A stretch of 64,000 nucleotides of DNA from Castor canadensis. Its lineage: Eukaryota > Chordata > Mammalia > Rodentia > Castoridae. The DNA lies in assembly GCF_047511655.1 (NCBI RefSeq), contig NC_133395.1, positions 77,494,158 through 77,558,157 of the forward strand. The letters are read 5' to 3'. The translations under genes were made by a program, and so were the position numbers. Below, in pieces: positions 1-10,400 of this stretch (position 1 is the first letter of the stretch; each line of letters starts with the position of its first letter). The notes below the pieces were generated by a model. It was not told the origin of the DNA. It made no database searches and saw nothing but the letters and a program-made list of their open reading frames with translations.

Positions 1-29
1 TTGTTTGTTGTTGTTGTTGTTGTTGTTTT
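1..29. repeat. (GTT)n simple repeat
   Basis: The window opens inside a run of GTT units, probably a microsatellite or the tail of a retroelement whose body lies outside the window. Confidence 0.8.
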
Positions 30-1739
30 ACCTAGGATCCAAATACTAAAGGCTGGTCCTAAGACTTAGAATAACCCACTATATTCAAACACCCTGCCCA
101 GCCCTGGGGATGAATCCAACGCTTAGATAAATGGGCCCTAAAATGCAGAGTCCACGCTCTTTATGTAAATTTGCTCAACAGAAGATGCGAAGAATCCACC
201 AGGACAAGATTCCCGGAGGTATTTTTAGCCCGAGTGTAGATCCGATCTGGACCTCTTAGGAGCGACCTGGTGTCTCCAATTACACAATTACATTTCGACG
301 GTTCAAAGCCTGTCCGGGAAATTGTTTACCCCAAGGAAAGGGTACGGGTGGGGGCAGTCGTTCCATTTGCCTCTTTGGAGTGTGCTGGGGGTGATGGGCG
401 TGGTGGGGGACTGGCTGCACGAGTCCTCTTCCGAGGACGCCCAGCGCTGACAGCCGAGAGGGCGAGCGTTGGACGCGGGACTCAGGCCCGGGATGGGGAA
501 TGGCTGCGGCAAAAACCACGAGTGGCTCTTAACTTTCCGTTTCCTTGAGGAGCGAAGAGACGGAGGCCGTTTAATTTGTGGCAGCCGAAGTATAGTAAGA
601 CAATTTTCTTTGGCTGCATCTTGGCTCAAACAGTGACAAGCCTTGGGGCTTCTGTGGCTTTGCCTGGCGCAGGCGATTCTTCGTTTCCTCCCTCTGGGGC
701 GCAGGATGCGGGAGACCAACTTGGTCACAGGGACCTGGGCCGCTGATTAGGACCGTGGCAGCATGGACTAACTGCTGCGGCCCAGGGAAGAGACCGTCCG
801 GCCTGTCCAGCAAACGTCAGGGGGCGCAGAAGTGGCTGGTCTGCACCAGGGTGAACAATTAATATTTTACTTACTAATCCGTTAAAAAATACAGAAAACG
901 AAAAGAACCACAGTGACAACTCTGAGAATTATTGGAAAGTGAAAAGTTGACTTTATTGTCTGACAATCCATCCGAGTACACACCCTTAGGAGATGGGCGG
1001 GGGTGGGGGGGTGGGGGGGGGTGGGTAGCCGATTGTCACATCCCTTACAAAAAAATATCCAAGCCCAGCGGGTTAATGCTGCATGTACAGGGACGGGAGA
1101 ACACAGCTCAGGCTAGGAATTCAGAACCCAATCTGGAATCGGAACAGTTTGTCATTCATCTATGTAATTGGGGGATTGAATGGGGCCTTTAAAATTTTTT
1201 TTTCTTTAGCCGAAAAGGTAGACATTTATGCAGTGTGCCAATAAGAGTTCACAGACACTGGCATGAGAAGGGGAGGGACACATAAATCCCTAACTTTATT
1301 CATTTTAACATTGAACAAATTTTCAGAGATAGGCCATGGATTATCAGTTCTGACTCAAATATAGTGAAAAGCTCTTTTCAGAAAGTCTTTACTGTGAGGC
1401 AAAAGTAGGTAAAGATCCGTGTCAGTTGGAGAAAAATCTGGGATGGAATTTCTGAAAAATTCACCATTGGACAAACTGAAAACCTGCAGTTAGCAGGTGC
1501 TTGTGAAAAAAAGAACTACACAGTATGTGAAAGTGGTCAAAATTGTAGCAACCACAGAGCCTGCTTGCTCTGGTACTATTTCCTGTTGCCGTGTGGGGAG
1601 TTCCGATTTCCTGATTCATGCTGGCTGGTTTTGTGTTGGGGGTTGCAGGGTGGCTATTAGAACCATAGTAATAACATCTGTACAGACCTCTGTGAGTTAC
1701 AAAAGAAGGTGTATATATTGTAGTTCATTTAATTTTAGA

Positions 1740-1815
1740 GCTTTGAACAGCTAGCTGTTGGATCTTGGGGAAATGATCTAACCTTTCTGGGCCTCACATT
1801 TTCCTTTATAAAATT
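1740..1815 (+). mobile_element. MIR SINE relic
   Basis: The order of motifs (an 'AGCTGTTGGATCTTGGG'-like stretch, then 'CTAACCTTTCTGGGCCTCA', then 'TTCCTTTATAAAAT') follows the MIR core: tissue-wide mammalian SINE, here strongly diverged. Confidence 0.6.
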
Positions 1816-4154
1816 AAGGGGTTACACAGACTCCAAGACCCTTGGGTTGGCAGCTTGTCAATGGGCTCAGTGAATTGAGAGTGGAACATTTATCTGAACT
1901 CCTTCCTTCACTAGCCACATAAAACTTACCCTGTGGGGCTTCCTGGGAACAGATTTTCATATGATAGACAAAGGTCATTCTAGACATGAGACAATGGTGA
2001 GTGAACAAATGTTAATTTGAGGCCCTCTAAGTCAAATCACATTTGGCTGATGCTTGCCTGGAGAGCCTCTCCCGATTACCAACAGGTTTCTTGGGCTCCA
2101 TGAATCCCCCACCCAAGTCCTTATCCCTCAGGATTTGAATCACTCTCTGTACTCATCTACCACACAGAATTAGAGTACATTATACCATGCTTAAAGAGTG
2201 TCCTCACACTCCAATTTCAGAACAAAAGATGAAAATGGGCAATTACTATTTATTTGCATAACTTGGACCCAATGAACAAAACCAGAACTTTCTACCCAAA
2301 CATTAACACCCTCTCCCAAGATTCTTGATTCTCTTTGATATCCTGGCTGTGGGGCATATATTTTGGATGGAGGAACAGGAAAAATGGTATTCCCTGCCTT
2401 GGATCAGAAAGCGGTCCTGGTCCCTTCAAATGAAGTGTGAGACAGCTGTGTTTCCTTCTGTGCTCCTGTGTCCCTCAGGGAGATAAAACCCTAGCCCACA
2501 ATGGCCTCCCAGGAATTTAGGAACTTTTCCTCTGCTAGAGAGGACCAGATACCCAGTGTGCTTGGGAGGAAAACATTTTTCACCCGCTGGACGAGGCCAC
2601 ATCTGCTTCTGGGAATGAAGCCTGGGCAGCTGTGGGCAGCTGTGCCCCTCCAGCTGTTCAGGATGGACACATTGGCTTCCATTGTGGCCTAAAGGGCCTG
2701 GACAGGTGGTGGACTCTAGGGAGGCCTGGCAGAAAGGACAGTGCTATTGATTTCCTTCCCTGAGATGTTAGCTGAGTGGACTGTGGCAGGGCAGGGCAGG
2801 GTTGTTGGGGTCAAATCATCCATTATTGAGTTTTTCTTTGTGTGAGTGGATTGCTGATTGAGTGGAATCGCTGAAAGACTCCCTAACCTCCAAATTAAGC
2901 AGAGATTGAACAGTATTCCCACAGCATTATAGACTGCTAAACTGAATAATTTCACTGAAAACATTCTCTTCTTTCTCATTCTTCCAGAACGATCCTGGAG
3001 ATTCAGGTTCAATGCTGGGTGAAGGTTCCGAGAGCAGGGAAAAGCGGATGTAGGGAAGAGCTGCTTTATTCGGATACACTTCTGTATCTTAAAAGGGACT
3101 CAGAAAGTAGACTTTCAGGCTGAAGCAGGTAGAGCCAACCTGCCCAGGTCAGGTGGGATACCAGGTCCCCAATTTCCAGGAACCACAAATACTAAACAAA
3201 GTAGGGTCTCCCTAACTGGAGCAAATACTGGGGGACCTTTGAGCAGGGAGGGGAGCTGGGTCAATGATCTGTGGATTTAAGGAGTGTCTCATCTGCCTGG
3301 CTGGGCAGCCCGCCCTTTCTGGCAGACTACTGCTTTTCCCTCCACCACCAACACCCCCCCTCGCCCCCCAGCACAGCACAGCCCCTGCCTGGGCCACCAG
3401 CCAGGATCCTGGCAGCCCTGACTCTCTTCGAAGAATGTGGAATGGCCTCTACACTGTCAGTAACAAAGAGACATCCTTTTGATAACCCGGTCAGTAGGCT
3501 GCCCCTGCCATCTTCCTGTTGCTTTATTTACTTGGATCTTGTTCTTCCCACCCTCTTCTGTCCTTAGAAGTCAACCCTAAGTCCTGCAATCTTCAGTCCC
3601 AATCCAATTCCAGCCCCAAACCTCCCCAACAATATTGCCTCTCCCATTGTGACTCCCTGCAAGCTTCTCTTGTCCCCCTGTATTGCGGGCTGGCAATACA
3701 GTGGTACAGCACAGAAAGGGTCCTCCAGTGGTGAATGCTGGAATCCTGGGGGGTTCTCAGCTCAGGCCAAAGCCTCTAAGAAAGCTGCCAAGCAGCTCAG
3801 GCCTGGACTAAGGAAATTCTTTGTATGGGACCTTGGAGTAGGTTGCTCTGTGTCCTGCCATGGGCCTGCATTCAGAGCCTGAAGGGACTGCCAAAGGGGA
3901 CTGGAAAGGGCCATGAACCTGCCAACCTGCTTGGGCTATGCAGATGAAAAGAGACCCAGGCTCACTTCCTGCCTGCCACCTTCTGTAGAAGTCAGAATTG
4001 TTCACACAACCCTGTCCCTTTGGGGGACCAAGTTGGGCCCCCTTCTCAGCTTAGAGGGGAACCCAGATGGGGGGAGTTCTACTCTGATGAGCTCGTCCAA
4101 GGATATCATTTTGCTCATGGGAAAGTACACATAGGTACACTACTCTGGGAGAGG

Positions 4155-4310
4155 CCCTTGTTTTTGTTTTGGCTTTTGCATATATTAACTGTACAAAGTA
4201 ATGTGTTTCATTAGGACATTTTCCTGCAAGCGCATAGTGTACTTTGATCATGGTCACCCCCTCTATTACCTTTTCTTATCCCCCACTCCTCCTTTTGGGA
4301 GATCCGTTTT
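4155..4310 (-). mobile_element. L1 3'-end fragment
   Basis: The segment carrying 'CTGTACAAAGTAATGTGTTT' and 'TGTACTTTGATCATGGTCAC', followed by a pyrimidine-rich stretch, resembles the 3' untranslated end of mammalian L1 read on the minus strand. Family assignment is from memory. No target-site duplication was found. Confidence 0.5.
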
Positions 4311-5039
4311 TTACAATGAGGGAATCCAATTGTTTTTCACAATTATTTCCATTCTCAGCCTCATGCACCCCAAGCGAGTCTTAGTTCAATCAGCTCTGGG
4401 GCCCCAGCTTGACAACAGCCAGAGTAGCCCTGGAGCTCCCTCAAGTAGTTGAGTGCACACAGGCTGGAACCCTTTCTCCAGGACAGAGCATTGAGACACA
4501 GCTGGAAAACGGGCACAATTAGCCAGCGGTCATAAAAACTCAGGAAGCAGCCTCCACAGGGCCCAGGCAATGGCAGTCCCTAATAAAGCGATTGTTCCAA
4601 AGAATGCTAGCATTCCAAAGACACAGGCCGGAGCTCCGCCTGGGCTTCCAGAGCTCGGGCTTGGGAGGGGGTTATGAGGGACGGAAAGGGGGACTGTGTC
4701 TCAGGAAGAAGAGAAAGATGTTTGCTAGATCAAAAGTCTCCCACATTATGCCTCACTGGAACTCTGCATACCCCCTTTCTGTCCTTCCCTGAATTATTTG
4801 GGTACTGTCATGGGGTTTGCAATTTATTTCCAGTTTTATTTCTTGGGAAGTGAGATGGTTCTTGGTTGTCCCCACCATGCCCCTGGGAGGAGCAGGTAGG
4901 TTTTCCCACCTCTAGGGAGTGTCACTCCATGGCTCTGTCATATTGTGACACCTGCAATTTTAATCCTACTCATAAAACACAAATGATGGGAGGAACTAGG
5001 AAGTGTGAGTTCCCCCAGCCCTGGGGTAGTTCTGATAGC

Positions 5040-5170
5040 ACTTTGGTCTGTCTGTACTAGGCAGTTTAGTGACTGTCACCTGTAAAATAAGGAGGATAAT
5101 GACACCAGCATTGTCCCCAATCCTGTGACATGTGAGGATCAAGGGAGACACTGGAAAGGTCTCCAGAGAT
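5040..5170 (+). mobile_element. MIR SINE relic
   Basis: 'CACCTGTAAAATAAGGAGGA' followed by 'TAATGACACCAGC' matches the 'TCTGTAAAATGGGGATAATAAT' portion of MIR. The copy is degraded. Confidence 0.5.
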
Positions 5171-5699
5171 GACAGGATGAAGGAGATGCTGACAAACGCT
5201 CGATAATGAGAAGGACAAGTGCAGGTCTCCAGGAAGTGCAGGCAACCTCAGGTTTCAAGCAGGATAAAAACCAGTGAGTCAGGCTGCCCAGATTGGGGCC
5301 TGGCAGCTACTAACCTCATATCCCACCATGGCTAGGAAGGCGTCTCAAAGAGGAAGCAAGGCCACCATTGTGGAGATGGACACAAGCAGGAGTCTAATGT
5401 TGCTGGGTCTCAGCTCCTGTTGGGACAGTTTCCTGGCTGCACAGTTCCGGTCCCCATGTGGCCACCTCCAGCCCTGGTCCCCTTGGCACAGCTCTCCAAA
5501 AACCAAGGGAATCATTTATCAGTCTTTGCCCACTCGGAGCAATAGTTAACACTGGCCCCGGGTTTTCATTCCTGGAGATGAAAACCAAATTTCGTTGGAG
5601 AATATGACTTTGAAAAATGTTCTTAGGACAGCCATGATGTAATCACGAATACCTATTAACTGTATTAGCTGAAATTCTACACTCTCCTTGATTTCTTTC

Positions 5700-5895
5700 A
5701 TCACTTAAATTTAAGTATAATAAACATACAAGTGTAGCTCGCTGAATTTTCAAACTGAACACAGCAGTTAAGTCAACTCTTCTCAAAAGACAGAAAGTTA
5801 CAAGACCCTACAACCCCCTGGACTCCTCTCAAATCACGGTCCTCCAAGGTAACCACTAGCTAGACTTCTACCACAGGCCTATTGGTTTTGTAGTT
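5700..5895. mobile_element. Ancient L1-type relic
   Basis: 'AAGTATAATAAACATACAAG', 'GCTGAATTTTCAAACTGAAC' and 'GGTAACCACTAGCTAGACTT' occur in the order expected for an old L1 3' region that is widespread in mammals. Orientation is not assigned. An A-run at 5926-5940 follows. Confidence 0.45.
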
Positions 5896-5989
5896 AAGAC
5901 TTTTGGTTCCTGAATGTAGGATCAAAAAAAAAAAAAAAAGAATTGCTTTAAATTTAACTCAAATCCCAGATGTAAGACAGATTGGATAA

Positions 5990-6600
5990 TGCAGCCTGAA
6001 CCTAGAGCCATAGTTTATCTTTTGCGACGAGCGAGTGATTTCCTTCGGCAAGAAAAGAAATAACAGAGACAGTTGTTTGGGATGGCAGTTGTCAGGCGCA
6101 CGGAGCGGGGAAGGAATCCGCCGAGGTTTCAGAGCTCCGCTCGACACCTCAGGGATAGGTCTGAACTGTTTTCATCAAAGCAATGGCTTCTTTTTTTCTT
6201 TTCTCTTTGGGACAGAAGTTTCTTGACCGCCCCCATTCCCGCGAATGCATAAACAAGACTGCTCCTGTCTCTAAGCCCAGATTCCCACCAAGATAGCTCT
6301 TTCTCTCGCCCTGACTTTTGCAAGTCTCTTGATTTCATTCTTTGAACCTGTGATTGGAGGTTAAAGTGCACGGGGTTGGAAGAAGGAAGCTCTTAACAAA
6401 AAAGGTTTGAATATTTAGCTGTGATCAGGTCGCTGCCCCCTCGCAAGCCCCCCCCCCCACCTTATCTTTTAAAATGCAAATCGTGTTTCGGGGGGTTGTG
6501 CGCTGAGTGCGCGCTGCGCCTCGACGTCTCCAGCCATTGGTGTCTGTGTCATTACTAATAGAGACTTGTAAACACTCGTTAATCACGTAAGGCCGCCGGC
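5990..6600 (+). promoter_or_regulatory. CDX2: CDX2 proximal promoter (inferred)
   Basis: This is the GC-shifting segment immediately upstream of the CDX2 leader. Visible motifs include a GATA site in reverse orientation (CTTATCT, 6461-6467), a perfect octamer ATGCAAAT (6474-6481) and an inverted CCAAT box (ATTGG, 6536-6540). A homeodomain-rich AT stretch lies at about 6549-6590. No TATA box is placed convincingly. A transcription start near 6600 would put the CCAAT box at about -60 and give a leader of about 300 bases. That fits known CDX2 leaders, but it is inferred rather than read. Confidence 0.65.
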
Positions 6601-6908
6601 CTGGGGCTCCGCACGCCAGCCTGTGGCGGGTCTTCCCCGCCTCTGCAGCCTAGTGGGAAGGAGGTGGGAGGAAAGAAGGAAGAAAGAGAGGGAGGGAGGG
6701 AGAGAGGGAGGAGGCAGGTCAGAGGGAGGGACCGCCTCGGAGGCAGAAGCGCTGCGAGGAGCCTGCAGAGCACCGCGGGCTGAGGCGCAGCCATCCGCCG
6801 CTCCTCCAGCCCCAGTATCCCATCCTCTTCGCGCACCCCCCGCCCCCACAGCTTCCAGCGTTGGTCCCCAGGCAGCATGGTGAGGTCTGGTCTCGGTCCC
6901 TCGCCACC
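6600..6908 (+). other. CDX2: CDX2 5' untranslated region (inferred)
   Basis: GC-rich leader with a purine-only tract of GGGA/GAAA units at about 6656-6720, then CpG-rich sequence up to a strong Kozak context (GCCACCATG). An upstream AUG at 6877 is described separately. The 5' limit is not determined. Confidence 0.6.
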
Positions 6909-6918
6909 ATGTACGTGA
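6877..6918 (+). other. Upstream ORF overlapping the CDX2 start
   Basis: An ATG at 6877-6879 with G at +4 opens a 13-codon reading frame. It runs across the CDX2 ATG (6909-6911) in another frame and stops at TGA 6916-6918. Because it ends 7 bases beyond the main AUG, ribosomes that initiate here would pass the CDX2 start. It could therefore damp CDX2 translation or force leaky scanning. The frame and coordinates are read directly; the regulatory role is inference. Confidence 0.7.
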
Positions 6919-7449
6919 GCTACCTCCTGGACAAGGACGTGAGCATGTATCCCAGCTCCGTGCGCCATTCTGGCGGCCTCAACCTGGCGCCGCAGAACTT
7001 CGTCAGCCCCCCGCAGTACCCGGACTATGGTGGTTACCACGTGGCGGCCGCGGCTGCGGCGGCTGCGAACTTGGACAGCGCGCAGTCCCCGGGGCCGTCT
7101 TGGCCGGCTGCGTACGGCGCCCCGCTCCGAGAGGACTGGAACGGCTATGCGCCTGGGGGCGCAGCAGCCGCAGCCAACGCGGTGGCCCACGGCCTCAACG
7201 GGGGTTCCCCGGCCGCCGCCATGGGTTACAGCAGCCCAGCCGACTACCACCCGCACCACCACCCGCATCACCATCCGCACCACCCGGCAGCTGCACCTTC
7301 CTGCGCTTCTGGGTTGCTGCAGACGCTCAACCCCGGCCCTCCTGGGCCAGCCGCCACTGCCGCCGCAGAGCAGCTGTCGCCCAGCGGCCAGCGGCGGAAC
7401 CTGTGCGAGTGGATGCGGAAGCCAGCGCAGCCGTCCCTCGGGAGCCAAG
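6909..7449 (+). CDS. CDX2: CDX2 coding exon 1 (transactivation region)
   Basis: Encodes residues 1-180 plus the first base of codon 181. The ATG at 6909 is chosen for its Kozak context (GCCACCATGT) and the universally conserved MYVSYLL start. An in-frame extension to 6861 has no ATG. Visible parts are Ser60 followed by Pro (the known phosphorylation position in CDX2), an alanine run at about 46-53, a second at about 85-89, and a histidine/proline run at about 114-126. The caudal hexapeptide region NLCEWMRK lies at about 164-171. The exon ends CAAG before GTAAGC. Confidence 0.97.
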
Positions 7450-10400
7450 GTAAGCGGCTGCTGCGCCCCGCGGGAGGTCTCTGGGACGCGCAACCGGCCA
7501 CCGACTGCTGGGCGGCGCGGGTTCAGATTGCATCTGGGGCTCTCTGGGAACTCAGAGCCAAGAGGGAAGAAATCTAGGGGCTCCGACCCCTCCGGGCTTG
7601 TCTAGATGCTGCCCCCGCGTCCAGTTTAGGCGGAGAGGAAGAGTTTCCTCTTTCCACCAGCTCTTCATTTACAATCTCGGGACGGCTTCGGTCGCTCCCG
7701 GCAATGTCTGCGTGAGCACTGCTGGTCTTGAACGGAATCGCGTCCTTCCCATCTGCTGACCCGGTACTGCTTGAGCAGCTTCTGGCCACCAAGGAAAGGG
7801 AGCTTTGGACTCCCCCGGGGCGCGTCTACACCGTTTTCGCCGCGCTGTCTTTCCCCAAATGAGCCACCCCGTAAGAAAGGCGGCCTGGGGAGCCGGAAGG
7901 TGGTGAAGCTGCGCGTGGACATTCGGACCTTGAAAACTGCTGTCGCTGGACAGTAGATGCTAAAGGGAAGGGGATGCACCAGGGTCCCCGGCCCAATTAC
8001 TCCAAGAAAAAGCAGGAAGGCTAGCGGAGAGAGCAAGGAGATTGGGAGGAAACCTTGAGGGTTCAGCTGCTGCTGACAGCCGTCGTTTCTTCCAAACCTT
8101 CCCTTCAAAGATGTGTGTGTGTGCGTTTGTGTGTTTTCAAGACCCGGAAATATTTCAGCAAAGACATTAGGTTTGCGGGCTGCGGGACCCGTTGACGCTG
8201 CTGGATCTGTCCCTTCTGGTGTTGGGATGTGTATGGAGGTGGGAAGGAAGCGAAATGAATGTGGTGGCAGTTTCTCTGCTATTCTATGAAGTCGTCTCCA
8301 GCCCCTAGCGCTTACACTGTTCCCTCTTTGCTCCTTGCTGGCCCAGTCGGGCCGCAAGCAGGTTATGGCCACTTTGCAGAGGTTTATAGGCAATTACAGT
8401 CGTATAAATCAGAGCGCTGGTTGGGGGCTGTCTCTGGACATCGGCTTCTGCGTCACTGCGCACATGCCGGCAGCGTCCTGGTGGGAAATGCCGCCAAGGG
8501 AGAAGGCCACAAAACACAGATCTGAGGTGGGCCTCACATCTTTGGCTTGGTCTTCTCCCCAAGAGGAGGCGCCCTCGTCCTAGTAGGACGCACACCCAGA
8601 AGCGAGATCCCGCAAACCTTCCTTCTGAGACTGCCTGGGGCGCAGTGTTAGGGGTCGCTTATGGCCTACCGAAGTCCCTTTGCCTGTCTGGGGAGAGTGG
8701 TCGCGGAACTGGGGTTGGGTAGGGGCGGGGGAAGCCACAGGAGCCCAGGCCGCGGGGTCAGCAGATGAGAGGCCGCTGTGAAGTCCCGCGCCAAGGTGAC
8801 AAGGCCGCGGTCGGCGCCGGGCGTCCTTGTGATGTTAATGTGGGGAGAATGCGGCCCGCGGGGCCGGAGCCCAACTCCTCTGCGGAGCGTCATCTGTCAA
8901 GGGGTGGAGGGGGGTACTAGGCCCGTCCCGCTTTGATATACACCTTCCCAGCCCAACCATTGTCTCTTTTAGGGCCCGGAAAGAGGGTGGTGACTTTCGC
9001 AGTCAATAATGAATTCTGACAAGTCCTTCTTATCCCTCCCCTCTATCAGCCCCCCTCCTTGGTTCCCAGGGGGTGCGGGGCGCCTCCAAGTCCTTGGGGA
9101 TGCAGAGCGCACCGGGTCCTGGTCACGGCGTTCCCTGGCCCGCTCGGGATACTGAAAGGGCAGCACCCAAGCAAAGGCCGCTCCGAGGCACCCCGAGGCG
9201 AGTACCGCTCCGGGGGTGTTCGGCTGGGGGAAGTGGCCTGCGCCCCTCTCCCCAGGGCTGGAAGCATCCTTCGTGGCTCCAAATAGGCTCCAACTATACA
9301 GGCCCATCCTGTACTGTCCGCGCGACCTTGGTTGATTCTGTCTCTCCTCTGTGTAGGGACGGTGCCCAGGGCAGCCTCGAGTGGGTTTCAGGCGGAAACG
9401 CGTGCGAACGCGCCCACCGCGTAGACTGCTCAGGAAGTGTTAGTTCCCTTTTCGTTCTTGGCGGGCGAGGGGTCGGGGCCGCAGCGCCCATTCAAATGCG
9501 CCTGCCGGGCTGTGTTTATGTTAATGCGCCTGGCGGGGAGGGGGATGAAAGCCGGGGCCGCCATTTGCTCAGTAGTGGTAATTCAAACAGAATGCGGTTG
9601 TTATTAAGGCATTGAAAGGGCTTTTCTTTGATAAGATCGCCTTGTCCTGCATTGTTTGCGGCTGTGTTCCCCTTTCAGCGGCTGGGGGAGCTCCCTCTGA
9701 TCCCGCCTGTATCTTCCCAGGGCGCTTTTGTTGTGATTTGCAAAGGGTTTTACCTGAACAAAGTCGGCCTGCGGGGCATTAAACACCTCCAGGCTACTTC
9801 CAGCCCCTTTAGATCTTGCTGGAGGACGGGACACTGAGCAACTGAACCTGTTCAGCTGTAAGACCACCCCAGCCAGGGACAGAGTTGGTAGAGAACAGCT
9901 CCTAGCAGGGCTCTGTCAGGAGCTGATCCAGGACAGACCCGGTGAAGACCTATGGTGGGGCCTGGTCCATGGGCAGCGATGCTGTTTGTCAAGGTCCTTC
10001 AGTAAAACAATCAATCCAAGATTTAATATGTTGACTCAATCCAGTGATCATAGATCACTTGTCTGGATAGCCCTGGCCAGCTTCGCAGAGGGAATAAATG
10101 GAGAATTAAAAAAGAAAAAGTGCCTCAGGCCGAATCTGGTTCCCCAGGTAGAAAGTGTCCCCAGAAGGAGGAACTTTATGCCTGCCAGCACAGGTTATGC
10201 CAGAATTCCACAGGATGACATTGATGTATCCTGGGGATGGCTCTGGTAACTGGAGGAAACCTGGGAGCCCTTGTACCCCTCTTTTCACTTATATAAAATA
10301 AAGAAAATTAGATCCATCCCACCTAGAGGACACACACAGAACCCCAGGCCAGCAGTCTTCAGGGTGGGTGCAACCTCTCCTAGGCCAGATAATCTGTATA

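Larger units (their letters stand above)
30..5990. other. Upstream flank of CDX2, no gene seen
   Basis: No exon of a recognisable gene was found here on either strand. Bases about 200-860 are relatively CpG-rich, and 991-1024 are strongly G-rich. The rest is ordinary AT/GC-mixed DNA with a few ancient repeat relics listed separately. In other mammals URAD, then FLT3, lie beyond CDX2 in this direction. No URAD-like coding sequence was seen, so that gene should begin left of the window. Confidence 0.6.

Noticed and set aside
1-6400. Search for URAD exons
   Set aside because: No decarboxylase-like coding sequence was found. The gene probably begins outside the window.
6861-6908. In-frame N-terminal extension of CDX2 by 16 codons
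   Set aside because: The extension has no ATG, and all CDX2 proteins begin MYVSYLL at the ATG at 6909.
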